A stretch of 64,000 bases of DNA from Microvirga splendida (lineage in GTDB: Bacteria > Pseudomonadota > Alphaproteobacteria > Rhizobiales > Beijerinckiaceae): NCBI RefSeq assembly GCF_016427565.1, contig NZ_JAELXT010000016.1:40079-104078 (forward strand), given 5' to 3'. Shown here piece by piece: positions 9,373-20,524 of the stretch. The notes beneath the pieces are model-generated. The model did not search any database and was not told the origin of the DNA. It saw nothing but the letters and a program-made list of their open reading frames with translations. How positions within the stretch are numbered: the stretch's first letter is position 1; each line of letters opens with the position of its first letter. The position numbers and the translations under genes were made by a program.

Positions 9373-11727
9373 TCAGTAGAACCAGAAGTCGTTCACGTCG
9401 AGAGTGGATGCCTTGACGCTCTTCAGCGTGATGTTGTCGGTACCGCCAAGATCGATCACGGTATCGCTGCCGACCTGCTTCATGCGGTCCTGCAGAGATG
9501 CGAACGTGTCGCGTGTGAAACGCAGGCCGTTCATGTTGCTCTGGAGGATCAGCTGATCGCCCTGCTTGAGCTTGAAGTCATAGATGATGTCACGGCCGAA
9601 GCCCTCGCCGATGACGAAGCGGTCGGCACCGCTGCCACCCCAGATCCTGTCGACACCACCGCCGGCAGCGATGGTGTCGCCACCGGTGCCGCCCCAGAGC
9701 AAGTCGTTGCCGAACCAGCCCTGCAAGTTGTCGTCGCCGCTGCCGCCATAGATCCTGTCGTTACCCTCCCCGCCATCGAGCGTGTCATTGCCGCTGTGGC
9801 CGTAGATGGTATCGTGACCCTGGCCGCCCTGAGCGTTATCGTTGCCAAGATCGCCATAAAGCTTATCGTTATCCGATCCGCCATAAAGCTGGTCGTTGCC
9901 GATGCCGCCACGGACGAGATCGTTTCCGGCGTCGCCGTAGAGCATGTCGTTGCCGTCGTCGCCGCGGACCTGATCGTTGCCGGCATTGCCATGCATGATG
10001 TCGGTCTCGCTGCCGCCATAAAGCCGGTCGTTGCCGTTGCCGCCATTGACGATGTCGAGGCCGGCACCGCCATAAAGCTGATCGTTGCCCTCGCCGCCGT
10101 TGAGGGTATCGTTGCCGGTGCCGCCGTAAAGCCGGTCGTTGCCACCGAGGCCGTTGACGAGGTCGTCGCCGGCACCCGCGTCGATCCTGTTGCCCGTGTT
10201 GGTTCCGGTGAGTTCATCATTGCCGGAGGTCGGCTTCACCGAAGGCCCGGTCTGGCCGAGGGTGTTGAACAGGAACCAGCTGGCCGAGAGCGCTTCCTTC
10301 GTCAGGATGGTGATGCTGCCGCCATCCGCGAACCGGACCACGTAGCCGTCGCCGTTAGGGATGGCGGAAATGTTCAGATCGGCAAAGCCGATGACGCCGG
10401 CGTTGAGCAGGCTGATCTTGTCGCCTTCCGAAGCCTTGAAGTCGGTGATGGTATCGGCGCCGTCACCGCCATAATAGACGAATACGTCGGCACCGGCGCC
10501 GCCGAGCAGCACGTCGCTGCCCTTGCCGCCGATGAGCGTGTCGTGATTGAACCCGCCGAGAAGCGTGTCGTTCAGGTTCTGAGCACTATCCTTGCCGACG
10601 AGCTTGCGGCCGATGACCGACGTCGGGTTCTTGAAGTACTGCTCGATCACCGCGTCGGCGAGCTTGCCATGGGTATAGTAATTGTCGTCGGGATTCTCAT
10701 CGAAGGAATCCGAGCCCTGAGCGTAGTTCCAGAACCAGTAGCCGGCGATCCAGCCCTCCCCCACGCGATCGGTGATGATCTTGTAGAAGGCCTTGAACAT
10801 GTCGAGCTGCTCAAGCTCGTCGACCTGACCGTTGCTGGTGTAAACGCCCGGATCCTTGTTCGTACCATCCAGGCTGCGGAAGCCCACCTCGGTAAATACC
10901 AGCTGCTTGCCAGCTATTTCGGCAATCTGTTTCAAGGCATCGATGGCGGACAGGTCCTGTCCGGGGAATCTTGCGTCGATGACGCCCCGAACATAGGGAA
11001 CCTCGGACCGCTCGGTCCACCCGGCAATCATCTCCTGCAGGGTCGGGTCATCCTTGTTGGAGAAGGCGATGTAAGGATTGACCCCGACGTAATCGAGCTC
11101 TTGCCAGAACCCGACATGAAGAGCCTCGGTCCAGGTCGCAGCGTATGTGAGCTTTAGAGGATAATCCGGCTTTCCCTCTTCCTTCATTTCCTCGCGGACA
11201 GCCGCAATGATGTCCTGCCAGTATTCGGTGTACTGGGGCCGCGTCATGCTTTCGCATTCGTTGCCGATCACGAAAGTGGTGACGCCCTCCTCCTTCGCCA
11301 ACTTGGCATAGTGGAGCACCTCCTTCTTGTAGGAGGCGAACCACGCATCCGCCCAGGCTTTAGCCTCAGCCGGGGTCGAACCCGCCGGAGGACCGATGAG
11401 GGCATTCCATTCCTCGGTCTGGATGTTCACATGCAGCTTGAAGACAACCTCGAGTTCGCGCCCCTTGGCCTGAGCGATGGCATAGCGGATCGAATCGTCG
11501 CTCTCGGTGCGCGTATAGGGATCGCTGCTGTGGCCGCCGAGGTCATTGTTGTCGCGGTAAATATCTGTCGAGCTCAGCGTGTCCATATAGACCGTCGGGA
11601 CGATGACCATCTGCGATGCGCCATCATCCCTGATCAGATCGTAATTTCTTGAGAGCCATGTCGCCTCGTAGTTCCCGTCATACCAGGACGGCAGGGTATT
11701 CCCTTGAAATTCAAACAATTTAGGCAT
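9373..11727 (-). CDS. Secreted glycoside hydrolase (GH113-like TIM barrel) fused to RTX calcium-binding repeats
   Basis: 784 aa, predicted extracellular. Residues 1-365 look like a clan GH-A TIM barrel close to GH113 mannanases: VIGNECES (N156-E157, proposed acid/base) and VFTEVGFRS (E280, proposed nucleophile), with WFWNYAQGSDSF near 331. Residues about 385-430 and 502-715 are nonapeptide repeats GGxGxDxLY typical of RTX proteins, which fold on calcium outside the cell. There is no N-terminal signal peptide, and the C-terminus (LDVNDFWFY) suits type I secretion. No HlyB/HlyD/TolC genes are near, so the exporter must be encoded elsewhere. The polysaccharide attacked (own exopolysaccharide or plant mannan) is unknown. 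Confidence 0.85.
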   Translation of the reverse strand: MPKLFEFQGNTLPSWYDGNYEATWLSRNYDLIRDDGASQMVIVPTVYMDTLSSTDIYRDNNDLGGHSSDPYTRTESDDSIRYAIAQAKGRELEVVFKLHVNIQTEEWNALIGPPAGSTPAEAKAWADAWFASYKKEVLHYAKLAKEEGVTTFVIGNECESMTRPQYTEYWQDIIAAVREEMKEEGKPDYPLKLTYAATWTEALHVGFWQELDYVGVNPYIAFSNKDDPTLQEMIAGWTERSEVPYVRGVIDARFPGQDLSAIDALKQIAEIAGKQLVFTEVGFRSLDGTNKDPGVYTSNGQVDELEQLDMFKAFYKIITDRVGEGWIAGYWFWNYAQGSDSFDENPDDNYYTHGKLADAVIEQYFKNPTSVIGRKLVGKDSAQNLNDTLLGGFNHDTLIGGKGSDVLLGGAGADVFVYYGGDGADTITDFKASEGDKISLLNAGVIGFADLNISAIPNGDGYVVRFADGGSITILTKEALSASWFLFNTLGQTGPSVKPTSGNDELTGTNTGNRIDAGAGDDLVNGLGGNDRLYGGTGNDTLNGGEGNDQLYGGAGLDIVNGGNGNDRLYGGSETDIMHGNAGNDQVRGDDGNDMLYGDAGNDLVRGGIGNDQLYGGSDNDKLYGDLGNDNAQGGQGHDTIYGHSGNDTLDGGEGNDRIYGGSGDDNLQGWFGNDLLWGGTGGDTIAAGGGVDRIWGGSGADRFVIGEGFGRDIIYDFKLKQGDQLILQSNMNGLRFTRDTFASLQDRMKQVGSDTVIDLGGTDNITLKSVKASTLDVNDFWFY

Positions 11728-11789
11728 GGTATCGACACCCCTGAAGCAACTTGGAATCGCGCCGTTCGCGCTTTTGGAATAATCAAGTG

Positions 11790-11803
11790 ATATAACGTTA
11801 TAT
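11790..11803. promoter_or_regulatory. Perfect 14-base palindrome upstream of the RTX glycosidase gene
   Basis: ATATAACGTTATAT is perfectly palindromic and lies 62 bases upstream of the ATG at 11727, in an AT-rich patch within GC-rich DNA, where an operator would be expected. The central CG is seen in LacI-family operators, but no regulator gene is adjacent. A second smaller inverted repeat (ATGACG-caa-CGTCAT, 11857-11871) lies a little further upstream. Confidence 0.4.
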
Positions 11804-11932
11804 TATGGGCTGTACAAGGGGCGTGGAAGCTTTGCGGGTCACGTCACATGATCCCCATGACGCAACGTCATCATATCTGCGCACCAAGGCCCGGCTTGCC
11901 TGATCGTCAGGCCGCCATAACCGCAGGCAGCC

Positions 11933-13681
11933 TCAGCCAACCGCCGCCATCATGGACGTGAAGGCCTCCTCGGCGGCAATCACCGTCGCCATCTGGACCG
12001 TGTGAGCGAAGCGGTAAGCTTCGCCGTAGATCGTCTCGTCAGGAAACTCTGTGATGAGAGTCAGCGGGGTCGGGTGCCGCTCGTCCGCCGTGATCAGGCA
12101 GGGGATGTCGTTGATGATCTCGTAGGGCGTGCCGCCGGAATGGATCGAGCAAATCTCGATCTGGCGCCGGTTGAACTCGGCCAGGCCTGGGACGGCCGAC
12201 AGGCCTGTCGTGACGGCTTCGATCAGCGTCCTGGCCGTTTCGCTCCAGGCGGGATGGTGCCTCATGATGAGGAAGAAGCCCTTCGGGATCGTCCAGAGCT
12301 CGAAGCCGCGCGGCAGGTAGCCCGTGAACGGCCTGGTCCATTCATGGGCCGGGTAGCCGTGCAGGTTGAGGTGAAGCTGTGCGCCCGACAGGGCCAGGGC
12401 CTGGTTGCGGGCGCCGATCTCGTAGCCGGGTTCGGCGCGGCCGTATTCCAGATCATTGCCCAGCGACGTGTAGCGCGCGGCATGGTGCATGTGCCGCGGG
12501 CTGCCCTCGCAGAGGCGGCCATGCAGCGCATAGCCGTCCGGGTTTTCGACCGGGATATAGGCGATGTTGGCCTCGGGATTGGCGAGAAGCCGGCGCACGG
12601 CCCTCAAGGTTCCAACGGGAGCCGAGGTCTCGTTGGCGTGCTGTCCGCTCGTGACGAGGACGGCCGGGCGCGAGCCGGGACGATAGATGCCGCGCACCGG
12701 CCGCCCCTCGCGGGAGACACCCTCGAAGGCATCGCCAGGAAGCTCCGCAAGCTCGCGATGGATCTGAGCCAAGGACGGCGCGGCGTCCGCCGCCTCGATA
12801 TCCTGCTCCGGCCGGACCGGATCGGACGGCACGCCGAAAGAGCGCAGCGTCACGCGAACATGCGCATCGCCCTCGCCTGCGCGGATATCCGGCACGATCT
12901 GACCCGGCTGCAGGCCCCGGTCGTCGGAGGGGCGGCCCGAGTGGTGCTTGAAGAACTCGAGAATGGAGAAATAGAAATCCTCGTGCAGCGCCTCGCGGGT
13001 GCTCATGACCTCGTCGCCGTAAGCGAGCTCGCGCTCGATGCCGGGAATAGCGACATCGATGGCGAGCGTCTCCACATAGGGCTCCGTTGCCGGCCAGTCA
13101 TGGGCCAAGACAGCCCCCATCACCTTATGGAACACCTGCTCGATCTCGGTCTCGACCGGCTCGTCGAGATCGGCGCCCCCATCGATACGCCCCGTCACCT
13201 TCAGCCAGCCGGTAGGCGTGAGGTCGACCTGGTCCAGATGGTTGGTGCGCAGGCGGTTGGGCGCGAAGACCTCATGCTTCGCGACGCTCTCATCCGCATA
13301 TTCCAGCGTGACCTCATAGGTCAGATCGGCCTCGCCGGGCTCGAAGCGGGTCTCGATGCTGCCGAGCAGGGCCGCCAGGGGATAAGCCTCGGAGAGGAAG
13401 CGGAGGCGGTCGGCATTCTCATGCACGGGGTAGCGCACGATCGCGCGGGTCACGCCCGCCATGTCGAACTCTTCCAGGAAGGCATGGACGAGCGGCTTGT
13501 AGGCGCTGCGCAGGCGGGCATGGACGCCCGCATCGGCGAAGACCTGTTCGGCCCGGCGACGCGCCGCCTCGTCCTCGAACAGCCAGGCCTCGAGGACCAT
13601 GCCGCGATGATCATCGCTGGCCCATTCGCGCACGAGGGCATCGAGAGTGCGCGGAACCCGCTCGTCGAGCAAAATCGTCAT
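11933..13681 (-). CDS. M14-family zinc carboxypeptidase-like protein
   Basis: 582 aa, predicted cytoplasmic. The C-terminal half (about 335-575) is an M14 domain: SGQHANETS gives zinc ligands H348 and E351, LHLNLHG gives H441 as third ligand, and ITEFPDET supplies the catalytic E545. Residues 1-320 form a large N-terminal region that I do not recognise. The ATG at 13681 overlaps the stop of the upstream permease (ATGA), so it is translationally coupled to a peptide importer; this suggests it trims imported peptides. Relatives in this position are annotated simply as peptidase M14. A longer reading frame to 13837 is only the antisense-frame continuation through the permease gene. Confidence 0.87.
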   Translation of the reverse strand: MTILLDERVPRTLDALVREWASDDHRGMVLEAWLFEDEAARRRAEQVFADAGVHARLRSAYKPLVHAFLEEFDMAGVTRAIVRYPVHENADRLRFLSEAYPLAALLGSIETRFEPGEADLTYEVTLEYADESVAKHEVFAPNRLRTNHLDQVDLTPTGWLKVTGRIDGGADLDEPVETEIEQVFHKVMGAVLAHDWPATEPYVETLAIDVAIPGIERELAYGDEVMSTREALHEDFYFSILEFFKHHSGRPSDDRGLQPGQIVPDIRAGEGDAHVRVTLRSFGVPSDPVRPEQDIEAADAAPSLAQIHRELAELPGDAFEGVSREGRPVRGIYRPGSRPAVLVTSGQHANETSAPVGTLRAVRRLLANPEANIAYIPVENPDGYALHGRLCEGSPRHMHHAARYTSLGNDLEYGRAEPGYEIGARNQALALSGAQLHLNLHGYPAHEWTRPFTGYLPRGFELWTIPKGFFLIMRHHPAWSETARTLIEAVTTGLSAVPGLAEFNRRQIEICSIHSGGTPYEIINDIPCLITADERHPTPLTLITEFPDETIYGEAYRFAHTVQMATVIAAEEAFTSMMAAVG

Positions 13682-14535
13682 TTCGAGGTCTGTCCTGTCG
13701 GGTCGAGATAATCGCGCAGCCAGTCGCCCAGAAGGTTCAGGCCGAGCACGGTGAACATGATGGCGAGCCCGGGGAACACGCTGACCCACCAGGCGGTCTG
13801 CAGATAGGTGCGCCCATCGGCCAGCATGCCGCCCCAACTCGGGATGAGCGGATCGACGCCGAGGCCGAGGAAGGTCAGGCTGCTCTCCAACAGGATGTTG
13901 TTGGCCACCTGCAGGGTCATGAGGATCACGATGGGGCCGAGCACGTTGGGCAGCACGTGCGTGAAGATGATGCGCCCGTTGCTAACACCGATGGCGCGGG
14001 CGGAGAGAATGAACTCGCGCTCCCGCAGGGCCAGCACGGAGCCGCGCACGAGGCGGGCATATTGCACCCATTGGGTGGCGATCATGACGAGGATCACTTT
14101 GTCGATGCCCGCACCCAGAATGGCCAGGAACATGATCGCCACCAGGATGAAGGGCAGCGCGAGCTGAATGTCCACGAAGCGCATCAGGAGTATCTCGGCA
14201 ATGCCGCGATAATAACCCGCCGCCAAACCGACAAGGGTGCCGATGGTGACGGCGCCGAGCACGGAGAGAAAGCCGACCATGAGCGAAATCTTGCCGCCCA
14301 CGGCGACGCGGGCCAGCACGTCGCGGCCAAGGGGGTCGGTGCCGAGGATGTGCTCCCAGCTCTCGAACGGCGGGATGAGCCTCGCCATAAGGTCCATGCC
14401 CTCGCCGCCATCCGGAAACAGGACCGGGGAGAGCAGCACGACCAGGGTAATACCGCCTGCAAAGAGGATGCCGAGGACAAGCTCGAGCGACTTGAACCAC
14501 GAGCGCGACGGGGAGACAGCCTGAGCCGTTGCCAT
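13678..14535 (-). CDS. Peptide ABC transporter permease, DppC/GsiD-like
   Basis: 285 aa inner-membrane permease. Contains the family hallmark LGTDPLGRDVLARVAVGGK near residue 60, about six hydrophobic helices, and the coupling loop REREFILSARAIGVSNGRII near residue 190. It follows the DppB-like gene by 5 bases and overlaps the M14 peptidase gene by 4, so it belongs to the operon that reads leftward from 20441. It would form the channel with the product of 14541-15464. The ligand is probably a peptide, given the two peptidases in the same operon. Confidence 0.93.
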   Translation of the reverse strand: MATAQAVSPSRSWFKSLELVLGILFAGGITLVVLLSPVLFPDGGEGMDLMARLIPPFESWEHILGTDPLGRDVLARVAVGGKISLMVGFLSVLGAVTIGTLVGLAAGYYRGIAEILLMRFVDIQLALPFILVAIMFLAILGAGIDKVILVMIATQWVQYARLVRGSVLALREREFILSARAIGVSNGRIIFTHVLPNVLGPIVILMTLQVANNILLESSLTFLGLGVDPLIPSWGGMLADGRTYLQTAWWVSVFPGLAIMFTVLGLNLLGDWLRDYLDPTGQTSK

Positions 14536-14540
14536 GGGCT

Positions 14541-15464
14541 TTACTCCGTCCGGATGCGCGGATCGATCAGCCCATAGGCGATATCGACCAGGAGATTGAT
14601 GAGAACGATGAACAGCGCCAGCACCGTGATGGCGCCCTGGAGCACCGGATAGTCGCGGTTGGAGATGGCATCGAACGCGAGCGAGCCCATGCCCGGCCAG
14701 TTGAACACCCGCTCCACGATCACGATGCCGCCGATGAGGCTGCCGAACTGCAGGCCGATGTAGGTGACGAGCGGAATCGCCGAGTTGCGCAGGGCATGCT
14801 TGTACAGGACCACCCGGTCGCGCAGCCCCTTGGAGCGCGCCACCATGATGTATTGCTGTGAGAGCGTCTCCAGCATGGAGGTGCGAACGAGGCGCACGTT
14901 CGTCGCGGTGAGGATGATCGCCATGGTGAGCGCCGGCATGACGAAGCTCTCCGGCCCTTCCATGCCGCTCGGCGGCAGGATGCCGAGCACGATGGAGAAC
15001 AGCAGCACCAGCATGATGGCGAGCCAGAAATTCGGAAAGGACAGCCCCACCAGCGACAGGATGCGGATGAGCTGATCCGGCCAGCGGCCGCGATGGACAG
15101 CGGCGTAGATGCCGAGCGGCACGGACAGGACGATGGATATCAGGAGCGAGACGAAAGCCAGGAGAAGCGTTGCCGGAAGCGCCTGGGCGATCAGCGCGGA
15201 AACGGGTGTCGCGCCCATGAAGCTCTTGCCGAAATCGCCGACGAAAATTCCCCGCAGGAAGCCGAGATATTGGACGTAGAAGGGGCGCTCAAGACCGAGC
15301 GCCTGCCGGATGTTCTGCAGGTCCTGCTCGGTGACATTGCCGCCGCCGCTGAGCAGCATGACGGCCGGATCGCCGGAGAGCCGGATCGCGAAAGCCACGA
15401 TCAGGGTGACGGCCAGGATCACGAAGATCGCCTGCAGCAATCGCTTGAGGATGAAGCCTGCCAT
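14541..15464 (-). CDS. Peptide ABC transporter permease, DppB/GsiC-like
   Basis: 307 aa. Starts MAGFILKRLLQAIFVILAVT, the usual first helix of DppB-type permeases, followed by RLSGDPAVMLL and, near residue 200, the coupling loop SQQYIMVARSKGLRDRVV. Ends LIDPRIRTE, the conserved C-terminal DPRIR of this family. It is separated from the binding-protein gene by 114 bases that hold a stem-loop, and from the next permease by 5 bases. Confidence 0.93.
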   Translation of the reverse strand: MAGFILKRLLQAIFVILAVTLIVAFAIRLSGDPAVMLLSGGGNVTEQDLQNIRQALGLERPFYVQYLGFLRGIFVGDFGKSFMGATPVSALIAQALPATLLLAFVSLLISIVLSVPLGIYAAVHRGRWPDQLIRILSLVGLSFPNFWLAIMLVLLFSIVLGILPPSGMEGPESFVMPALTMAIILTATNVRLVRTSMLETLSQQYIMVARSKGLRDRVVLYKHALRNSAIPLVTYIGLQFGSLIGGIVIVERVFNWPGMGSLAFDAISNRDYPVLQGAITVLALFIVLINLLVDIAYGLIDPRIRTE

Positions 15465-15505
15465 GCCGTGGTCCGTCCGGGTTTCGGTGTTGTTGCTTTT
15501 GAAAG

Positions 15506-15527
15506 AGGCCCCGCTCGCGCGGGGCCT
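15506..15527 (-). other. Intercistronic stem-loop between binding-protein and permease genes
   Basis: Perfect 9-base arms AGGCCCCGC/GCGGGGCCT with a short loop, followed on the minus strand by CTCTTTC. It lies 50 bases after the stop of the binding protein and before dppB. It is likely to protect the 3' end of the binding-protein message or partly stop transcription, so that more binding protein than permease is made. Confidence 0.6.
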
Positions 15528-15578
15528 GCTCGTGTCGTCGGTGCGCGGCGCCCGTTTGAAGGCGCCGGAGCGGTCCGC

Positions 15579-17105
15579 TTACTCCACGGTCGTTTCGGTG
15601 AAGCGGAAGCGGCGGTCGGCGGGAGCGTCGAAGTTCTTCACCCGCTTGTTCACGCCGTAGATCGTGTTCTGGTTGTAAAGCGGGAGCTCGAGCGCCTGAT
15701 CGGCCACGTAGCGGGCCACTTCCTGCAGGATCTTCTCACGCTCCTTCACATCGTAGACCGTGCGCTGCTTCTCGAGAAGTGCATCGAGCTTCGGATCGCT
15801 GCCGTACGGGTTCCACTTCTCGCCCGTGTGGTACATCAGGTAAGCCGTGTTGTCGTAGTCGAAGGTCCAGCCGCCCCAGGCCTGGTGCCAGGCTTCGCCT
15901 GTCTTGCCGTTCGGGATGATGTCGTTGAGCAGGACCGGCGGCTCGTGCGGCTGGAGCGAGGGCTTCAGACCCAGCGCCTGCAGATAGCCCGCCGTAGCCT
16001 GAGCCACCTCGCGGAAGGTCGCATCGTTGCCGCGGAAATCGATCCGCACCGGAGCGCCGGCCGGAACCTTCGCGTCCTGCAGCATTTTCTTCGCCTTGGC
16101 GAGATCGAAGGGCACCGGCTTCATGGCCGGATCGTTGCCGAAGGACAGCTCCGACTGGAAGCTGGCGATCGGCTTGGCGTGGCCGAGGAGCACCGCCTTG
16201 ATGATCGCATCGCGGTCGACGCCCGTGATGAGCGCCTTGCGGACGTTCGGGTCCTTCGTGATGCCTTCCTTGGTGTTGAAGCGCAGCGAGACCACCGTCG
16301 GGCCAGTGATGCTGACGAGGTCGAGATTCGGGCTCTTCTCGACCGTCGGCGCAAGGCCGAAGGGAATAAGCGTCGCGACATCGATGCGGCCGGCCTGGAG
16401 TTCGGCGACCTGCGTGTTCGCCTCGGAGATAAAGCGGGTCACGACCTTGTCGAGCTTGGGAGCACCGCCCCAGTGCTCGGGGTTGGCTTCCAGAACCAGG
16501 TTCACCTTCGGATTGTACTCGACGAACTTGAACGGGCCGGTGCCGACCGGATGGGTGTTGAAATAGGCGTCACCCTTCTCCTGGATGTACTTCGGCGGCA
16601 CGATCATCGCGCCGTAGCCAGCGAGCTTGGTGAGCAGAACGGGATCGGGCTGCTTCATGACGAAGTCGACCGTATTCTCGTCCACAACCTCGACATGGTC
16701 GATGGAGGTATAGTTCGACTGCTGCGGGCCCTTCTTGCCTTCTTCACCGAGAAGGCGGTCGAAGGTGAACTTCACGGCTTCCGCATTGAAGGGTTCGCCG
16801 TTATGGAACTTCACGTTCTCGCGCAGCTTGAAGCGGATGCGCTTGTTGTCGTCCAAGAGCTCCCAGGACGTGGCAAGACCCGGCTTCAGCTTCATGTCCG
16901 CGCCGCGGGCGGTCAGCCCGTCGAAGATGTTGTTGGCGGCGGACGACCAATCGACCAGGAAGGTGTCGATCGGATCCCAGCTGCCGGGATCGATGGCGAC
17001 GGCGGTCGTCAGGGTGCCGGCCGCCTGCGCACTCACCGCCATCAGCGGCGCCAGGGCCACTGCGGTCGTGAAACCGAGCGCTTTCAGTGTTGTCGAAAAC
17101 TTCAT
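15579..17105 (-). CDS. Peptide ABC transporter substrate-binding protein (SBP family 5)
   Basis: 508 aa periplasmic protein. The signal peptide is clear (TTAVALAPLMAVSAQA, cleavage after AQA near residue 28). The mature protein shows RIRFKLRENVKFHNGEPFNAEAVKFTFDRL, the LRxxVKFHxGxPxxA block of family 5, then the late segment LMYHTGEKWNPYGSDPKLDALL. It is distinct in sequence from the binding protein at 1586-3160, so the window holds two separate oligopeptide-type importers. It lies between the fused ATPase and the two permeases. The likely ligands are peptides, or glutathione-like compounds as in GsiB; the latter is only a possibility. Confidence 0.93.
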   Translation of the reverse strand: MKFSTTLKALGFTTAVALAPLMAVSAQAAGTLTTAVAIDPGSWDPIDTFLVDWSSAANNIFDGLTARGADMKLKPGLATSWELLDDNKRIRFKLRENVKFHNGEPFNAEAVKFTFDRLLGEEGKKGPQQSNYTSIDHVEVVDENTVDFVMKQPDPVLLTKLAGYGAMIVPPKYIQEKGDAYFNTHPVGTGPFKFVEYNPKVNLVLEANPEHWGGAPKLDKVVTRFISEANTQVAELQAGRIDVATLIPFGLAPTVEKSPNLDLVSITGPTVVSLRFNTKEGITKDPNVRKALITGVDRDAIIKAVLLGHAKPIASFQSELSFGNDPAMKPVPFDLAKAKKMLQDAKVPAGAPVRIDFRGNDATFREVAQATAGYLQALGLKPSLQPHEPPVLLNDIIPNGKTGEAWHQAWGGWTFDYDNTAYLMYHTGEKWNPYGSDPKLDALLEKQRTVYDVKEREKILQEVARYVADQALELPLYNQNTIYGVNKRVKNFDAPADRRFRFTETTVE

Positions 17106-17132
17106 CCTGTTATCTCCCTCTGGAAAACTTTT

Positions 17133-19007
<1,875 letters not shown>

Positions 19008-19175
19008 CCATCCACGCTCTTGAGACAGCACCGGCCTGAACACCGATCAAGCCAGCACCTCTTTGATACCTGTATCCATCACAGTCACGATGCCGCTACG
19101 TCAAGCACCGTTTGCGTCAGATCAGGCAATCGCCTGGATCATAGATCCAGCACGGCGCAAAGCGCGAGTCCTTTG

Positions 19176-20441
19176 TTATTTTGTCACCCATTCGCCGCCA
19201 CGCATCAGCGGCTCGGCCGTGCCGTCCTGTGTGATACCATCCACGTCCACCCGGTCGGAGCCGATCATCCAGTCGATATGGATCAGGCTCTTGTTGGAGC
19301 CGCGGGAGGCCAGCTCCTCCTCGCTCATGGCGCCACCGCCGCGGATGCATTTGCTGTAGGCTTGGCCGAGGGCAATGTGGCTGGAGGCGTTCTCGTCGAA
19401 CAGGGTGTTGAAGAAGAGAAGCCCGCTCTGCGAGATCGGCGAGGAATAGGGCACCAGGGCCACCTCGCCGAGACGGCGCGCGCCCTCGTCCGTGTCCAGC
19501 ACCTTGTTCAGCACGGCCTCGCCCGTGCGCGCCCTGCTCTCGACGATGCGTCCGCCCTCGAACCGCACCTGAATGTCCTGGATCAGGGTGCCGTTGTAGG
19601 AGAGCGGCTTGGTGCTCGTCACCGTGCCATCCACGCGATCCTTGTGCGGCGTGGTGAAGACCTCCTCTGTGGGAATGTTGGCGTTGCAGACGAGGCCGTT
19701 CTTGGCCTTGGTCGAGCCGCCGTTCCACTCGTGGCCATCCGCCAGGCCGACGCGCAGGTCCGTGCCGGGGCCGCGGAAGTGGAGCGCAGCATAGTTCTTC
19801 TCGTTCAGCATCCGCGTGCGGGTCTGCAGGGCGGCGTTGTGCTTCTCCCAGGCGGCGATGGGATCCGGCGTGTCGACGCGGGACGCCGAGAAGATGGCCT
19901 GCCACAGCTTGGCCAGCGCCACCTCGTCCGGATCGTCCGGGAACACGGTCTTGGCCCAGGCCGGGGTCGCGGCGGACACGATGGTCCAGTTGATGTCGAA
20001 ACCGGCGATCATGTTGAGGGCCGGCATATAGGCCTTCGACCGGGCCCGGTTGGCGCGGGAGACCTTCTCCGGGTCCTCCTTGGCGAGGAGCGACGGATCC
20101 TCGCCCACGATGGCGAGACGGGCGGCGCCCTTCTTGTAGGCCTCGGCCATGCCCTCGTAGAGCCAGGCCGGAGCCGTGTCGAAGCTCTCGTCCCGCCCAT
20201 GGCGGAAGCGTGTCAGCGTGCTCTCTTCGTCGGAGAAGATCGTGGTGACGAGGGAGGCGCCGGCCTTGTAGGCGTGCTCCGTGATGCGCCGAACGAGGGC
20301 CACAGCGTCGAGCGGCGCGGTCAGAACCAGTTCCTGCCCCGGCTTCAGCCCGAGCCCGACCCAAACGGCGACCTCCGCCAAACGGTCGAGAAGCTGGGCG
20401 TGGGAGGCCGCATCGGGCAAATTCCGGACTTGTTCGTTCAT
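19176..20441 (-). CDS. M29-family aminopeptidase (AmpS/PepS/aminopeptidase T type)
   Basis: 421 aa cytoplasmic metallo-aminopeptidase that removes N-terminal residues from peptides. M29 features seen: the N-terminal GLKPGQELVLTAPLDAVALVRRITEHAYKAGA block, and the metal-binding segments RFEGGRIVESRARTGEAVLNKVLDTDEGARRLGEVALVPYSSPIS and SHIALGQAYSKC, ending in HIDWMIGSDRVDVDGI with the conserved H-x-D-x-M-I. Length matches the family. It is first in the leftward peptide-transport operon, 83 bases behind modC, and with the M14 protein at the other end it supports a peptide-scavenging role for the locus. Confidence 0.93.
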   Translation of the reverse strand: MNEQVRNLPDAASHAQLLDRLAEVAVWVGLGLKPGQELVLTAPLDAVALVRRITEHAYKAGASLVTTIFSDEESTLTRFRHGRDESFDTAPAWLYEGMAEAYKKGAARLAIVGEDPSLLAKEDPEKVSRANRARSKAYMPALNMIAGFDINWTIVSAATPAWAKTVFPDDPDEVALAKLWQAIFSASRVDTPDPIAAWEKHNAALQTRTRMLNEKNYAALHFRGPGTDLRVGLADGHEWNGGSTKAKNGLVCNANIPTEEVFTTPHKDRVDGTVTSTKPLSYNGTLIQDIQVRFEGGRIVESRARTGEAVLNKVLDTDEGARRLGEVALVPYSSPISQSGLLFFNTLFDENASSHIALGQAYSKCIRGGGAMSEEELASRGSNKSLIHIDWMIGSDRVDVDGITQDGTAEPLMRGGEWVTK

Positions 20442-20524
20442 GATCGTGGTCTCTCGACGCTGGAAAGGATGACCGGAGAGGCTACACGGCCCTGCCGCTC
20501 ATGCAACCTCACTGGCGTCAGGTC

